The translations under genes were made by a program, and so were the position numbers. This document shows positions 1-9,740 of a DNA stretch of 64,000 nt, piece by piece (position 1 is the stretch's first letter; every line of letters begins with the position of its first letter). A model generated the notes under the pieces. The model saw only the letters and a program-made list of their open reading frames with translations. It did no database searches and was not told the origin of the DNA. This DNA is from Sipunculus nudus. Its lineage: Eukaryota > Annelida > Sipuncula > Golfingiida > Sipunculidae. The stretch is taken from contig CM049309.1 in the NCBI GenBank assembly GCA_026874595.1, positions 46,980,079 to 47,044,078 of the forward strand. The letters are read 5' to 3'.

Positions 1-245
1 CACATTTCAGGAGTGCATGTTCAGTGTACAGGCCCTGCATTTTGTATGTCCATAGATGTTGGGATCTTATTCATAGATGTTCGATATTTGGCCTAGTGTT
101 ATAATATTTGAATATTCATCTACATTCGAATTCATGGAGAAGTTTTTCTATTAACTCTCGTGTTAAGAAGAAAGGTTTAATAGTTTTCCTTTTTTATGAG
201 TACTTGTGTAAGCGGGCGCTTCAAAATATCTAAAATGATATATTT

Positions 246-780
246 AATAGTCTTTACTTTGTAAAAGGGATACATTTAATTTCCATTATCCCGGTCCCAG
301 TTTATATTTATCAAGCCTCAAATTCAATTGTACCATACCTTGGTCTTAAATAAAACAGCCTTCGCATTTGCCAGCTAATAAGTCATTGACAAAAATGTAG
401 TCCAACCGTTTAGCTGTTAAAGGTTGGGACTTCTTCCAAGTGAACATTTTTACCTCAGTATTAAATGTTCTCCATACAGCAGTTAAATTCAATGAATTAA
501 CAAAATTATTAAAACGATAAGTAATTCTTTTAGCATGTGGTTTTCCTGCGATAACATCTAACTCTTGGTCTATTACAGCATTCATATCACCGGCCACAAT
601 TACATTATACATAGAAACATCAATATTTCTCTTTATCGTTCTCTCCAATATTTTGAAAAAAGTACATTTATTATTTTCATCGTTAGGACAATAAACATTA
701 ACCAGAGCGAAATCTTCATCATCAATATTACATGTAATAATCTGTACTCGGCTATTCACGGTATCACTTAAAATCTTAAT
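246..780 (-). pseudogene. LINE endonuclease domain fragment (inverted 5' segment)
   Basis: This is the second half of an apurinic-like (EEP) endonuclease, which nicks target DNA for LINE insertion. Visible blocks in order are a strand ending LVNVYCPND, the metal-binding GDMNAVID block (the family's GDxN) and RLDYIFVND near the end. The open stretch stops at 346. In another frame the conserved tail continues (QLNLRLDKYKLGPG, then WKLN) down to about 246, with TAA codons where tyrosines are expected and DQG where the catalytic SDH should be. Homology also continues upstream of the first ATG (759) to about 780, so that ATG is not the true start. It is a broken LINE fragment, not a cellular gene. 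Confidence 0.85.
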
Positions 781-1640
781 ATAAAATTGACTTAATCAAT
801 GACGTGATTGAAGAAACTGAGGTAAAGTATAAAGATATTGTGGGGCACCAGGTACTAAGGGAGCTATGTAACGTAAATATAAAGTTTGCTGTAATTGAAT
901 ATAGTAAAGTTGCAGCACGGAAACGGAAGTCTGAACTATTGGAGTTAGAAAAATTGCTGAACATATATCAAAGTCAACTCGCAATTAATCCCACTGAATA
1001 TGCATTAGTTAAGCGATATGAGGAAACCAAAGTTAAATTTGAAACTTTAGAAACTTAAGAAACTGTTAAAGCTAAAGGCGCATTAGTGAGATCAAGAATG
1101 CGATGGATAGAAGGAGGAGAAAAGCATACTTCTTTTTTCTCTTTTAAGAAAAAAGTAGAGCCAGAATGAAGGTCATAAGTAAACTAAAACTAGATGATGG
1201 TACGGTTCTCCGATCAACAGAGGATATATTATCTGGAATATATAATCATTTTAATATGCTTTATTCAGGTGGAAATACCTGTGAAGATATACATAATTTT
1301 AATGATGGGATAACTATTCCCAAACTTGATTCTGACCAACAAAAGAAGTGTGAGGGTATGTTTGCTGAAGAAGGATGTTGGAAAATGGTGAAAGCAATGA
1401 AAGATAATACAAGTCCTGGATTGGACGGTCTATAAAATTTTATAAACTTTTCTGGGCCAGAATAAAACTCCTGGTTGTAAATTCTTTAAATGAAGCCTTT
1501 AGTAAGGGAAAGATAGCTAGTTCTCGGAGAAAGGCGTGATAAAATTAATACCAAAGAGTGTAGATAAACCTAGAGATAAACTGAATTCTTTTATAGGCCA
1601 ATATCACTCACGTGTTGTGACTATAAAATAGGTGCCGGTG
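781..1640 (+). pseudogene. LINE linker and N-terminal reverse transcriptase region
   Basis: The linker between endonuclease and RT starts with IDLINDVIEETEVKYKD and is rich in charged helical residues. It is followed by the conserved RMRWIEGGEKHTSFF block and KVISKLKLDDGT, which precede RT in L1-like elements. NTSPGLDGL at about 1410-1432 is the entry to the fingers domain. Further pieces (EAFSKGKI, then GVIKLIPKS at about 1535) occur in other frames. At least three interruptions are seen: a TAA after KFETLET (about 1058), a frame break near 1140 and a TAA at about 1433. The join to the inverted endonuclease lies at about 780. Confidence 0.82.
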
Positions 1641-2886
1641 TATTGGCTATGAGATTATAAAATGTTATTTCTGTTCTTGTAAATACCGATCAGACTGCTT
1701 ATATAAAAGGTAGGGTTATGCATTATAATGTACGACAGATTCAAGATATAATTTGGTTTGCGGAAAAAGAAAATATAGAAGCAGCTACCTTAGCAGTCGA
1801 TTATACTCGGGCCTTTGACTGTATTTCTTTAAATTTAATTCTTAAAGCTTTGGAAATGTTTAACTTTGGTCCACAGTTTTCTAGAAGGGTAGAGGTTTTT
1901 ATTACAGGGCGACAGAGTTGCTTTTCTAATGCAGGATGGCACACACAATTGTTTTCAATGGATCGTGGCATTCGGCAAGGGTGTCCACTAAGTGCTCTTC
2001 CGTTTGTTTTGGGGTCTGAAATATTGTAAAATTAGGCAAAGCAATCTAGTGAAGGGGATAAAGCTCCCGTATGGTAACTGTGAATTAAAAATATATCAGT
2101 ATGCTGATGGTATCAATATATTTGTACGCGATGAAGCATCATTACATAATTGTATGGATATTATAGATGAATTTGCAAAGACGTCAGGATTGTGTGTTAA
2201 TACACAGAAAACAATTGTTATGGGGATAGGAGCTTGGGTAGATATTAAAAGACTTGGGCCATACAAATGTGAAAAAAGTATGAAAATATTAGGGATAAAG
2301 TTTTCTAATAATGGCAATGTAGCAGATGTAAAGGACAATTGGATTGATAAGCTGCAAAAAGTTAGGTTGATCATAAATCAATGGAACCATCATTGTTTGA
2401 GCATGGCTGGCAAAATAATTGTATTAAAATCTCTGGTAATTTCACAGCTTACCCACTTATTTATGACTATGAAGGCCCCAGAAGATATGCTTCAACATTT
2501 GAATTCCATAATGTTCAAATTTATTTGGCAATATAAAAGTGAAGGTGTGGAAAAGGTGAAGAGAAAAATTGTAATACAAGATCAGAAAGATGGGTGCCTT
2601 AATATGATAGACGCTAATATTGTAAACCGTGCGTTAATTGCTTCCTGGTCTAAACGTTTGGAAGAGCTGAAAAATAATGAAATCCTTCCTAAATGGGCTA
2701 TATTGCCTATGTGGATGTTCAAAACTTTCGGACATGGGATGATCTTACAATTTAATTGTAAATATAAAGAAATTCATGAGCTATGTGCAGGAGAATAGAA
2801 AAAGCTGCCAGAATTTTATCAAGTTATGGTACAAACGTTATTAGATACAAAACAGCCTGAAAGTAATATATGTCATGATGATGTAA
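1641..2886 (+). pseudogene. LINE reverse transcriptase core and thumb, catalytic box mutated
   Basis: This is the palm and thumb of a LINE reverse transcriptase. Seen in order are TDQTAYIKGR (about 1687), motif A as AVDYTRAFD (about 1785-1811), RGIRQGCPLSALPFVL (about 1964-2010), a frameshift near 2005, motif C as QYADGINIF (about 2096-2122), then GLCVNTQKT and KILGIKFSNNG. After that come the thumb and connection blocks, WNHHCLSMAGKIIVLKSL and FKFIWQ. The second catalytic Asp of YADD is Gly, which abolishes polymerase chemistry in this family. The frame stops at 2798 (TAG), but homologous sequence continues to the Helitron border at 2886 (NICHDDV). Confidence 0.88.
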
Positions 2887-3866
2887 TCTTAATACTTATA
2901 AAAGGAATTCGGTTCACGTCTGTTCGCAGTGTTCTTTAAAACCGCGTTGTGTACAATATTGTGCCATACATCATTTGAAAGGTTATTATCCCCGGAGTGA
3001 CATAGGCGATATGAAAATAAATAATTTTTAATGTACATATAATTTTGAGTGATTTTTCCGTTTTTTTACCGAGCACAGCCGAACTGCCTTCGGCAATCAC
3101 CGGAATGCGTGCATCGGTGTCACTTAACTTCTAACACTAAGGATTATTGTTCTTATGAATAACGCTTGCTTTCAATGAGGGATGTGACCCACGTGCGTGG
3201 TCAGTAAAAGAGAAAAACACATGATTCTCGCTTTATGAAATGGATAGTTCAACCCAGGAGGATTAATGACAAAACCTAATTCAAGGTCCCGATTTCAGGA
3301 ACAGGGCTGGGGTGGGTTGGGGTTGAGTGGTGGCGGGTGTTTCAGGCCTCAAAAGTTGTCTGTTACGATGAAAGAAAGGTTGCGGTGGTTGAAAATGGGA
3401 TACGGACCCACTGCATGGAGTCCCGCTAGGTCCGCTTCTGCTACTTACGATGTATGCATATTTCTGTTTCCTTCTTCAGGAACAGTTTCCTTGCAACGTA
3501 CATTTAATTAATCTTTCATATGTTCCTCACATCAATTTATTCTTTACACGTCCAACGATAGAAACCAGTCAAATATCAACGAAACACTCTATGCCTCCGC
3601 GTCTCATTCCGGTTCGCAATGTAAACCATCACTGACCAGGTCTTCAAGGTAATCATACCGGGGTACGAGTTTTGCTACGAGCACAGCGCCACAAAATAAC
3701 ACTAAAAAAATATTTGTACATATTGTATTCCGAGAGTATCCCACTAAAAAATCTATATTTTCTTTTAACTTTTATAATAAATAATGAGCCAACATTCAAT
3801 ATCTCTGTAATTATATCTCCAAAACCCCAGTAAAAAGCAGCCCGGTATACCGGGTTTATCAGCTGG
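2887..3866 (+). mobile_element. Non-autonomous Helitron inserted in the LINE
   Basis: The element is 980 bp. It begins TCTTAATACTTATAAAAGG, the canonical 5' TC. It ends with the 14-nt palindrome CCCGGTATACCGGG (3841-3854), 8 nt, then CTGG (a CTRR end) at 3863-3866. It sits between A (2886) and T (3867), the Helitron target dinucleotide, without target duplication. Removing it rejoins the LINE codons in frame: GAT GAT GTA AT|A... on the left, and AAT AAT ATG AAT ATA ACA on the right. The interior has no Rep/helicase coding sequence. It contains a GCCGAA-CTGCC-TTCGGC hairpin (about 3077-3093) and two related GAGCACAGC motifs (about 3070 and 3677). Transposition would depend on proteins supplied elsewhere. 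Confidence 0.85.
3841..3866 (+). other. Helitron 3' terminal hairpin and CTGG end
   Basis: CCCGGTATACCGGG is a perfect palindrome, able to form a CCGGG stem with a TATA loop. It is followed by TTTATCAG and the terminal CTGG. In Helitrons a short hairpin just upstream of CTRR is the transposition terminator. The next base is T, as expected for the host side. Confidence 0.82.
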
Positions 3867-4645
3867 TATGAAATAATATGAATATAACATTTAAAGGAAA
3901 GCCTTTATATTTTAAGGGTTGGATAAGAAGAGGAATCGTTTATGTTGGTCAGATAGTTCATGATCTTAAGCTCTATACTTTACAAGAAATTTAAAGAATG
4001 ATAGGCATTTATGGCGCATTGGACTTTGAATACATGGCTCTTGATAATGCTCTCAGGAAAGTATGTATTACTAAACATATTAGAGATATTAGGTTCGCCT
4101 TTAACTCTAAGGAGGTTAAATATGTGTTGGTTAAACAGTTATATATTGTGCCTAGCTGTCAGCAGATATGGCAAGCAAAATTCCCATCTGTAGACTTTGA
4201 TTGGGAATTTATTTGGACTAAACACTGTCATGCAGTTAAGGAGGCAAGAGTTCAGACTTTAATATTGAAGATTCTTCATAACATTTTTCCAACGGCAAGT
4301 TTGTTTAAAAAAAAAATGAAAATTTATGACGATGATAGATGCAAATATTGTCAGGCGATAGATACTATGGAACACTTTTTTTTATAACTTGTAAGGTTGT
4401 TCAATGTTTGTGGAAGTTAAAAGAAGGAAGGTTTGGTGTGAAGCTCGCTACAGAAGAAATATTGTTTGGTTTAAATCTGGATGAACAGATACAAAAATAC
4501 ATATGCATAGCAAAGCTCTGTATAAGCAAATTTAAGTATGGGTCATACCCAAATTGATTGTTTCTGTTATCGACGGAATGTGGATATAGAAATATGTGTA
4601 ACTGAAAGATCTAACTGTATATAACTATGTTTATAAACTATTTAT
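3867..4645 (+). pseudogene. LINE C-terminal region with zinc-knuckle, plus 3'UTR
   Basis: The LINE protein continues after the Helitron with NNMNITFKGKPLYFKGW and a block reading RRGIVYVGQIVHDL. A TAA near 3993 separates this from the stretch 3998-4387 (KQLYIVPSCQQIWQAKFP, then FIWTKHCHAVKEARVQTLILKILHN). The cysteine-histidine knuckle CKYCQAIDTMEHFF-ITC (C-x2-C-x7-H-x4-C) is split by a frameshift at the T run at 4376-4383. The tail reads KLCISKFKYG and stops near 4557, followed by about 90 nt of 3'UTR and the A run. The knuckle is typical of L1-like C-termini and probably binds template RNA. Confidence 0.85.
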
Positions 4646-4667
4646 AAAAAAAAAAAAAAAAAAAAAA
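4646..4667 (+). other. LINE poly(A) tail
   Basis: An uninterrupted run of 22 A residues follows the LINE 3'UTR and marks its 3' border. It fixes the plus-strand orientation of the main segment. Confidence 0.9.
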
Positions 4668-4828
4668 CTCTAGGCCAATCTAATTCAACCTTTGCAATAG
4701 TTATGGATAATTATTTTTTTTATTTACGTTTTTACTAAAATCGTCTAACTGCAGAGAATTTTGTAACTGCTAGTATTTGAAGATTTTGATGGGGTTCTAC
4801 TTGTTTGTTTCGAAGTTTATGACTTCAT

Positions 4829-5621
4829 TGCTTGCCGGAAATCTTACATTTCGGCAAGCATGTAGGTCAGTTCCGTATGTTTGTGTACTCTCTACAAAAC
4901 GCAATTTTGCAGGCCTGGCTTTCAAACTAAAACCATAATCCCAAGCTGCCTTTTGTTTTGGTTAATATAGGTCAAGGTCATGGAAAAACGTCGAAATTTA
5001 TTTTCGTCACAACTTCGTCAATTTTAGTACTTTCTCAACAAACTTGGGCTGATTTTCTTCCTTTGGTTCTTCTTCAGAACCTAGTTTAGTCGTATGGTCT
5101 TAATTTTGTATCACTGTGTCAGTAGTCCTCAATTTCGGCAGTAATCCAAACACTTAAACATTAATTTTTTTTGCAAAATCTCCAAAACATAATCCTTACC
5201 TACGTAAGCTTTAGCTCATTTTGTTCCTCTTGACGTTCTCTATATGCTGATCTAGTCATCTGTTATCTCAGATGTGTCACTCTGTCAGTATGTCTGTCTG
5301 TTTGTCAGTAGTCCTCAATTTTGCGTTTTGCTGTCTTGCACTTAAATATCCATTCTAGAGGCCATATTTTTGCAAGGATCACTTTGTAACTTACACGTAT
5401 GGTATATGGAACGATTTTTGGAACTTGTCTGTGCATTTTATAGAAGTTGAAGTTCAAGGTCATCAAAACACGTTAAAGTTTTATTAACCTTGCCTTTATT
5501 TAACTTTGTCAATATTGCTATCTTTACAATCCATGGCTCATTTTCTTCCTCTTCTCCATTGCTCATTCATTTGACTATTTTTACGGCATTTCCGACAAGC
5601 GCTCGACCTCTGGTCGTCTAG
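4829..5621 (+). repeat. Probable degenerate Helitron-like or foldback repeat with hairpin ends
   Basis: There is a strong hairpin at 4829-4860: TGCTTGCCG pairs with CGGCAAGCA, with partly paired GAAAT/ATTT inside. The downstream end, at 5604-5621, has CGACC-TCT-GGTCG, then T and CTAG. Between them are two diverged copies of a sequence containing GGTCAAGGTCA or GTTCAAGGTCA followed by a TTTTCTTCCT tract (near 4971-5080 and 5451-5555), about 480 bp apart. No coding sequence is visible. The borders are inferred from the hairpins only. Confidence 0.4.
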
Positions 5622-8352
5622 TTTGTACTTGTACTCGATTCATAAAAAAGACAATGGGGCTTAAGCAGTATTCAGGGTGACAGGAGTGTATATCAGAATG
5701 CTTTTTATAATAAACATCAAATAATTTTTGTTTAGAAACACCAAGAAGAATACTTCATGGTAATCAAGATCAGTTATTTCCATTACAGCTCGGAAAACAT
5801 AATATCATTTCACCATTCCCTTATTTAGTTTTAAAGGATAGGTAACTGGGAGCTCCCTGAAGATCTTGTAAGCCGTCTATAGGTCAAATCGTAATGCTTG
5901 GGTCTGTCATAGAATTAATGCAACTTGTATAAAGAATAATGTTATAATATCAAATAAATACATATAACAGATCAGTCAAAAGAAACATTTATTAGAAAGA
6001 ATAAGAATCTTTTAGATAAAAAAAGTTGGGAAAACAAAACAAAATCTCTTTGACTCTAACCATCATTTAACAGTAACACTTCTGCATGATTACAGTTATA
6101 CACTTTGCATAGAATTTCTTTAACATACTCTGTTCCAGAGCTTGAATCACAATGGACACATGACACAAACCTTAGTGATGGTAATGGTGACTATGACAAT
6201 ATAACAGACAGATAAACAGTAGAGCTTTTGCAAAACCACAGCATCGGGTTGACCGGTCCCTCAACATTTTCCCGCTGTTTACAAGGGATCATAAAGATAT
6301 TTAAAAAAATTCAGTCATGTTTAGACGAATATCAGCTGAGATGGTATTTTAAACATATATATGAAATTGTCTACATTCTTGTGCATGCAAGAGTATTTAA
6401 TTAGTAACAGCTACAAGCTGGAAACAGTTGCATACTACCTAAAATACAAACATGAGACACCTTTGCAACATACATGAAGAACAAAGCACAGAACATACGG
6501 AAATCACAGCTGCACAAGGAAGCATATAAGGCGATCCATAGGTAAATCACAGACTCATGCGTAAGTAAGACATATACAAGGCATCACAATGTTAGTCCTG
6601 TTGGACCAGTTTTCTCACACTATTGAATATAGCTGTTTAATGTGTAAAGTGCACATTAACTTTCTTTTGCGTTAAGATTCTACAGACAGTCTCCTTTAAC
6701 AATTTTTTATCCTATTACACTTACTGTTGAATATTTGTGCTGTTGGGTGAATTTTAGCAAACTTGTGTGGATATACATTTGATTTCTTGTTGTCAGAGGC
6801 ACAATAAATCAACTGCTTGGGTGCAATAACATACATAGATATAAATGTTTTACCAGTGCATTATGGTGAATACTGTGCATAAGCCTGTATAGTGTAATGA
6901 CTCAAAGGAAGCTCCAATAAAACAAAAAACTTGATCAGTCACTACAGATTAGACAAACTGTCATCCTGTGATTATGGGCTTACTATCTGTCTGAGCTCAT
7001 GCAAAAATATTTTTCTTTTAGTCATGATAGCTTACAACTGGAAATCATGAAATTAACACAAACTTCAAATGTTCTTGACAAAACCTGATGAATTGAATAA
7101 TAACTAAATATAATGAATATTCTGATAACAAAACTCTTCATCTTTTATATCTGTCTGCTGCGTTATACAACTTTTTCCCCCTCCTCATTTGACAGCCTAA
7201 GGCAACTTCATTTCTTAAATGGACACTAGATGGCGTTGACAATCAACACTATTCATGTGTACTCCCATACCTCACCTAACTTACCAGAGTTACCCAATAC
7301 TGCATGGTCCTAATCAAAAGAACCTACCTTACATCCAAACATGCACAGAATATTTGTAATGATGAACCTATACTCAAACTGAAAGTTCTGATAAAATTTG
7401 TATCCACTGATAACAAGCACGGTTTTCAACAGCTGCATCACATGCTAGTTGTATTTGTAAGAATATCAATTGCACCTTTAACACGAGTTAGCCGCCTGCA
7501 GCGACGAACCGCCTTGCACCGTTAACAGACGACTGTTTCGTTGCCTCCCCATATAGAGAGATAAGTGGTATTTGAACATGATTTGATCGTATTTTCCGGA
7601 AAAGGCAGTTTTATTATCAGTTTCATGAATGGGGTGACACAAAAATTTCTTCACCATCTCAAAAGTATCTTATGTTAATACGACTGCAACATATTGGCAA
7701 CTGTAAATGAATTTTACCTTAGTTATTGTGTATTTTGGTCCATAAAAACACTGATCGTATTGCTCATAACCAACATGACAGAAGCAGTAAGAAAGTATAT
7801 ATAGCAGCGACCATGCTTTGTGTACTGGTCCTGTTTTATAAGGGCTATAGACATATTCAAGAAATTTATGCAATAAACTTATCTAACAGAATTTTGTCTT
7901 TAAAACATTAATTACCTGAGATAATGATGGGTTTTCTCCCTTTTATAGACACAGATCATACAGAGCTTAAGATTCCTACCCAAGTGCATACATGGAGTGG
8001 TGACTAAAATGTACTCTCAGATATATTAATCATTTTAGACACCCTTGGTGGCTACACACAAGTGTGAAATAAAGGTTGTTGATCAGCTGGTTAAAATAAC
8101 AATAACATGAAAAAAATAATGCAATGATAAACTCTGAATAAAAAGTCATACATCTGATCAAACAGCCCATGTTGCAAGCACCTAATCTTTTATTACTATA
8201 CCCTGTTACCACTGCTGTTTTCCCAAGCTATAACAATCCCAATAGTTTGTCATGGCTGCATTAGCACGCAACTAATCTCAATACATTCACCAACAAATAT
8301 CCAACAGCCTCTTATTTTACTTATTTCATCACAACAACAAGAAGACACTAGT
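5622..8352. other. Gene-free interval; probable 3'UTR and downstream flank of the minus-strand gene
   Basis: I see no convincing coding sequence, RNA gene or mobile element here. The part nearest 8352 should hold the 3'UTR of the minus-strand gene. A TTTATT at about 8189-8194 is AATAAA on the minus strand and is one possible polyadenylation signal. Several open stretches of 60-73 codons lack conserved motifs and splice context. Confidence 0.5.
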
Positions 8353-8847
8353 TTACTTTTTTGAGCCAAGGCAGTTGTTGTAAACTCCAGCCAATAAACA
8401 GCCCATGCTCAATCCAGCCACTGCACCACTTGTAGGATGACCGCCAGTGAAGTACATGGCACCCGCACCACTAATGGCACCTACGGTGGTCAAGCGGTCA
8501 GTATTTATTTGACCACGGTTGTAACGAAGGCGGTAGCAGCGATCCCATATGCTGTCTTGGGTGCAATCTGGACTCCGTACTTTAAGCCATGTCAGAAACG
8601 GTCCCATCACCAGGCCAAGTAATGCGCCACGGCGACCAAACTTAAGCATAGTGTCTTTGTAATTCTTGTTTCCCCTGAAGAATGCTGTCAAAGGGCCTGC
8701 CACCCCTATACCTAGAATGGAAAAAGCCTCCACTGTTTTGTAAGTGACATGGACGGTCAGTTCAACTGTTGGATGGGGTATGTCTCGCATCTGTTCCTCA
8801 GTCAGGGTGGCCCCTGCCAGATTCAGCACCCAGTAGCGGTTGACCAT
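8353..8847 (-). CDS. Small glycine-rich four-helix membrane protein, possibly DUF1757-like
   Basis: This 164-residue protein is encoded in one exon. The start is the ATG at 8847 (MVNRYWVLNL) because an intron acceptor (TTTTATTTATGTTTTCCAG) ends 11 nt upstream, so open sequence further 5' is intronic. Four hydrophobic segments lie at about residues 41-57, 72-88, 120-135 and 139-157. They are rich in small-residue helix-packing motifs (GIGVAG, GRRGALLGLVMG, GAISGAG, GAVAGLSMG). Between the second and third is a basic, Cys-containing loop with CYRLRYNRGQ and DRL. The layout recalls small organelle inner-membrane proteins of the Tim17/22/23 type. From memory the length and the RLRYNR loop fit the uncharacterised invertebrate DUF1757 family, but I could not test this. 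Codon use and intact length indicate a real gene; its function is unknown. Confidence 0.85.
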   Translation of the reverse strand: MVNRYWVLNLAGATLTEEQMRDIPHPTVELTVHVTYKTVEAFSILGIGVAGPLTAFFRGNKNYKDTMLKFGRRGALLGLVMGPFLTWLKVRSPDCTQDSIWDRCYRLRYNRGQINTDRLTTVGAISGAGAMYFTGGHPTSGAVAGLSMGCLLAGVYNNCLGSKK

Positions 8848-8858
8848 TTTGATTTTCT
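8848..8858 (-). other. 5'UTR end of the coding exon, with splice acceptor at 8859-8860
   Basis: On the minus strand, a pyrimidine-rich tract ending TTTTCCAG is followed by AGAAAATCAAA and the ATG. The AAAATGG context is a good eukaryotic initiation context. The acceptor implies at least one upstream non-coding exon. Confidence 0.75.
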
Positions 8859-9224
8859 CTGGAAAACATAAATAAAATAACAAAAAATGAAATAATGGAA
8901 TATACAAAAAAAAAACACATTTTTTTAAAGCCAGTGCTATGATCTGATTATTCTTACATGAAATGAAATCATAAAATAATACTTTCATGCCACAGGACAC
9001 TTGTTGGCAGGTTCAAACAAAAATAGAGCATATGATGAAACAAGGCCTATAGGCCTAATGTGACCCTGTGCAATGGTTTAAATACCAGGTATAATGCTTC
9101 AATGCTGGACCAATTCAATTACATATGTAACATATATATGAACAATGCAAGAACTACAAATTTTGTACAAGAACTAATTACAAAAACATCACTGCTGAAA
9201 TACTTGCATGGGTGCACTCAACAA

Positions 9225-9560
9225 AAAAATGAGTGTAGGTGGCGCCATCAGTCTTATATACGAGAAGCTATCCGAGATGTACACATATGCCCTATTTCAG
9301 GTTGATATATCAAACCTTTCCTGAGAAATAAGCAGGGACACACTATGTAAATATTATTGTAGGTGGCACCACCTTTGTTGTATACAACAAAGCTATCCAA
9401 TATGTATTAATATGCAAAATTTCAGGCTGATATATCAAATCCCTCCAGAGAAATACGCAGGCACATACACTGTGCAAAAGTCATTGTAAGTGGCGCCACC
9501 AATTTTGTGAACGAGAAAAACATCAAAGATGCATTGACAGGTCAAAATATCAGGCCAATA
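9225..9560. repeat. Tandem repeat, unit about 125 bp, with GGTGGCGCCA motif
   Basis: There are three diverged units. Each carries a version of (A/G)GTGGCGCCAC(C): AGGTGGCGCCATC near 9237, AGGTGGCACCACC near 9361 and AAGTGGCGCCACC near 9488. A TTTCAGGYTGATATATCAAA block lies at a fixed distance after each. The 3' flank (9660-9740) contains a short duplication of TGAACTCTTGACC-TACCTGGCTGCA. No coding sequence is present. Confidence 0.75.
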
Positions 9561-9740
9561 TATCAAACTTCTCTTGAGTTAGGTACACTGGGCTGACCAA
9601 GCTAATATGAGGAAGGCAGTTGCCCCAGGTTTAGAACGAATTGCTCCCTGCATCCCCTGCATTGAGTGAACTCTTGACCTCTACCTGGCTGCAGTGAGTG
9701 AACTCTTGACCAGTACCTGGCTGCACTGAATGAACTTTTA

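Larger units (their letters stand above)
246..4667 (+). mobile_element. Degenerate L1/Tx1-like LINE, 5' part inverted, interrupted by a Helitron
   Basis: This is a non-LTR retrotransposon copy. Endonuclease homology reads on the minus strand (about 780 down to 246). The linker, reverse transcriptase and C-terminal zinc-knuckle region then read on the plus strand (781-2886 and 3867-4600), ending in a 22-nt A run at 4646-4667. The inverted segment is the more 5' part of the element and its protein order continues almost directly into the plus-strand segment, which is the structure left by twin priming. ORF1 and the N-terminal part of the endonuclease are absent, as in 5'-truncated copies. Stops and frameshifts break the frame, and the RT box reads YADG instead of YADD, so the copy is inactive. 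I found no convincing target-site duplication. The L1/Tx1-like placement rests on motif style only. Confidence 0.88.

Noticed and set aside
8353-8847. Identification as the complex I subunit NDUFA11
   Set aside because: Both are small membrane proteins with glycine-rich segments, but the segment order and loop motifs do not match what I know of that family.
8848-9000. Longer start for the minus-strand protein (215 residues)
   Set aside because: The extra N-terminus reads through a polypyrimidine tract and splice acceptor, so it is intron.
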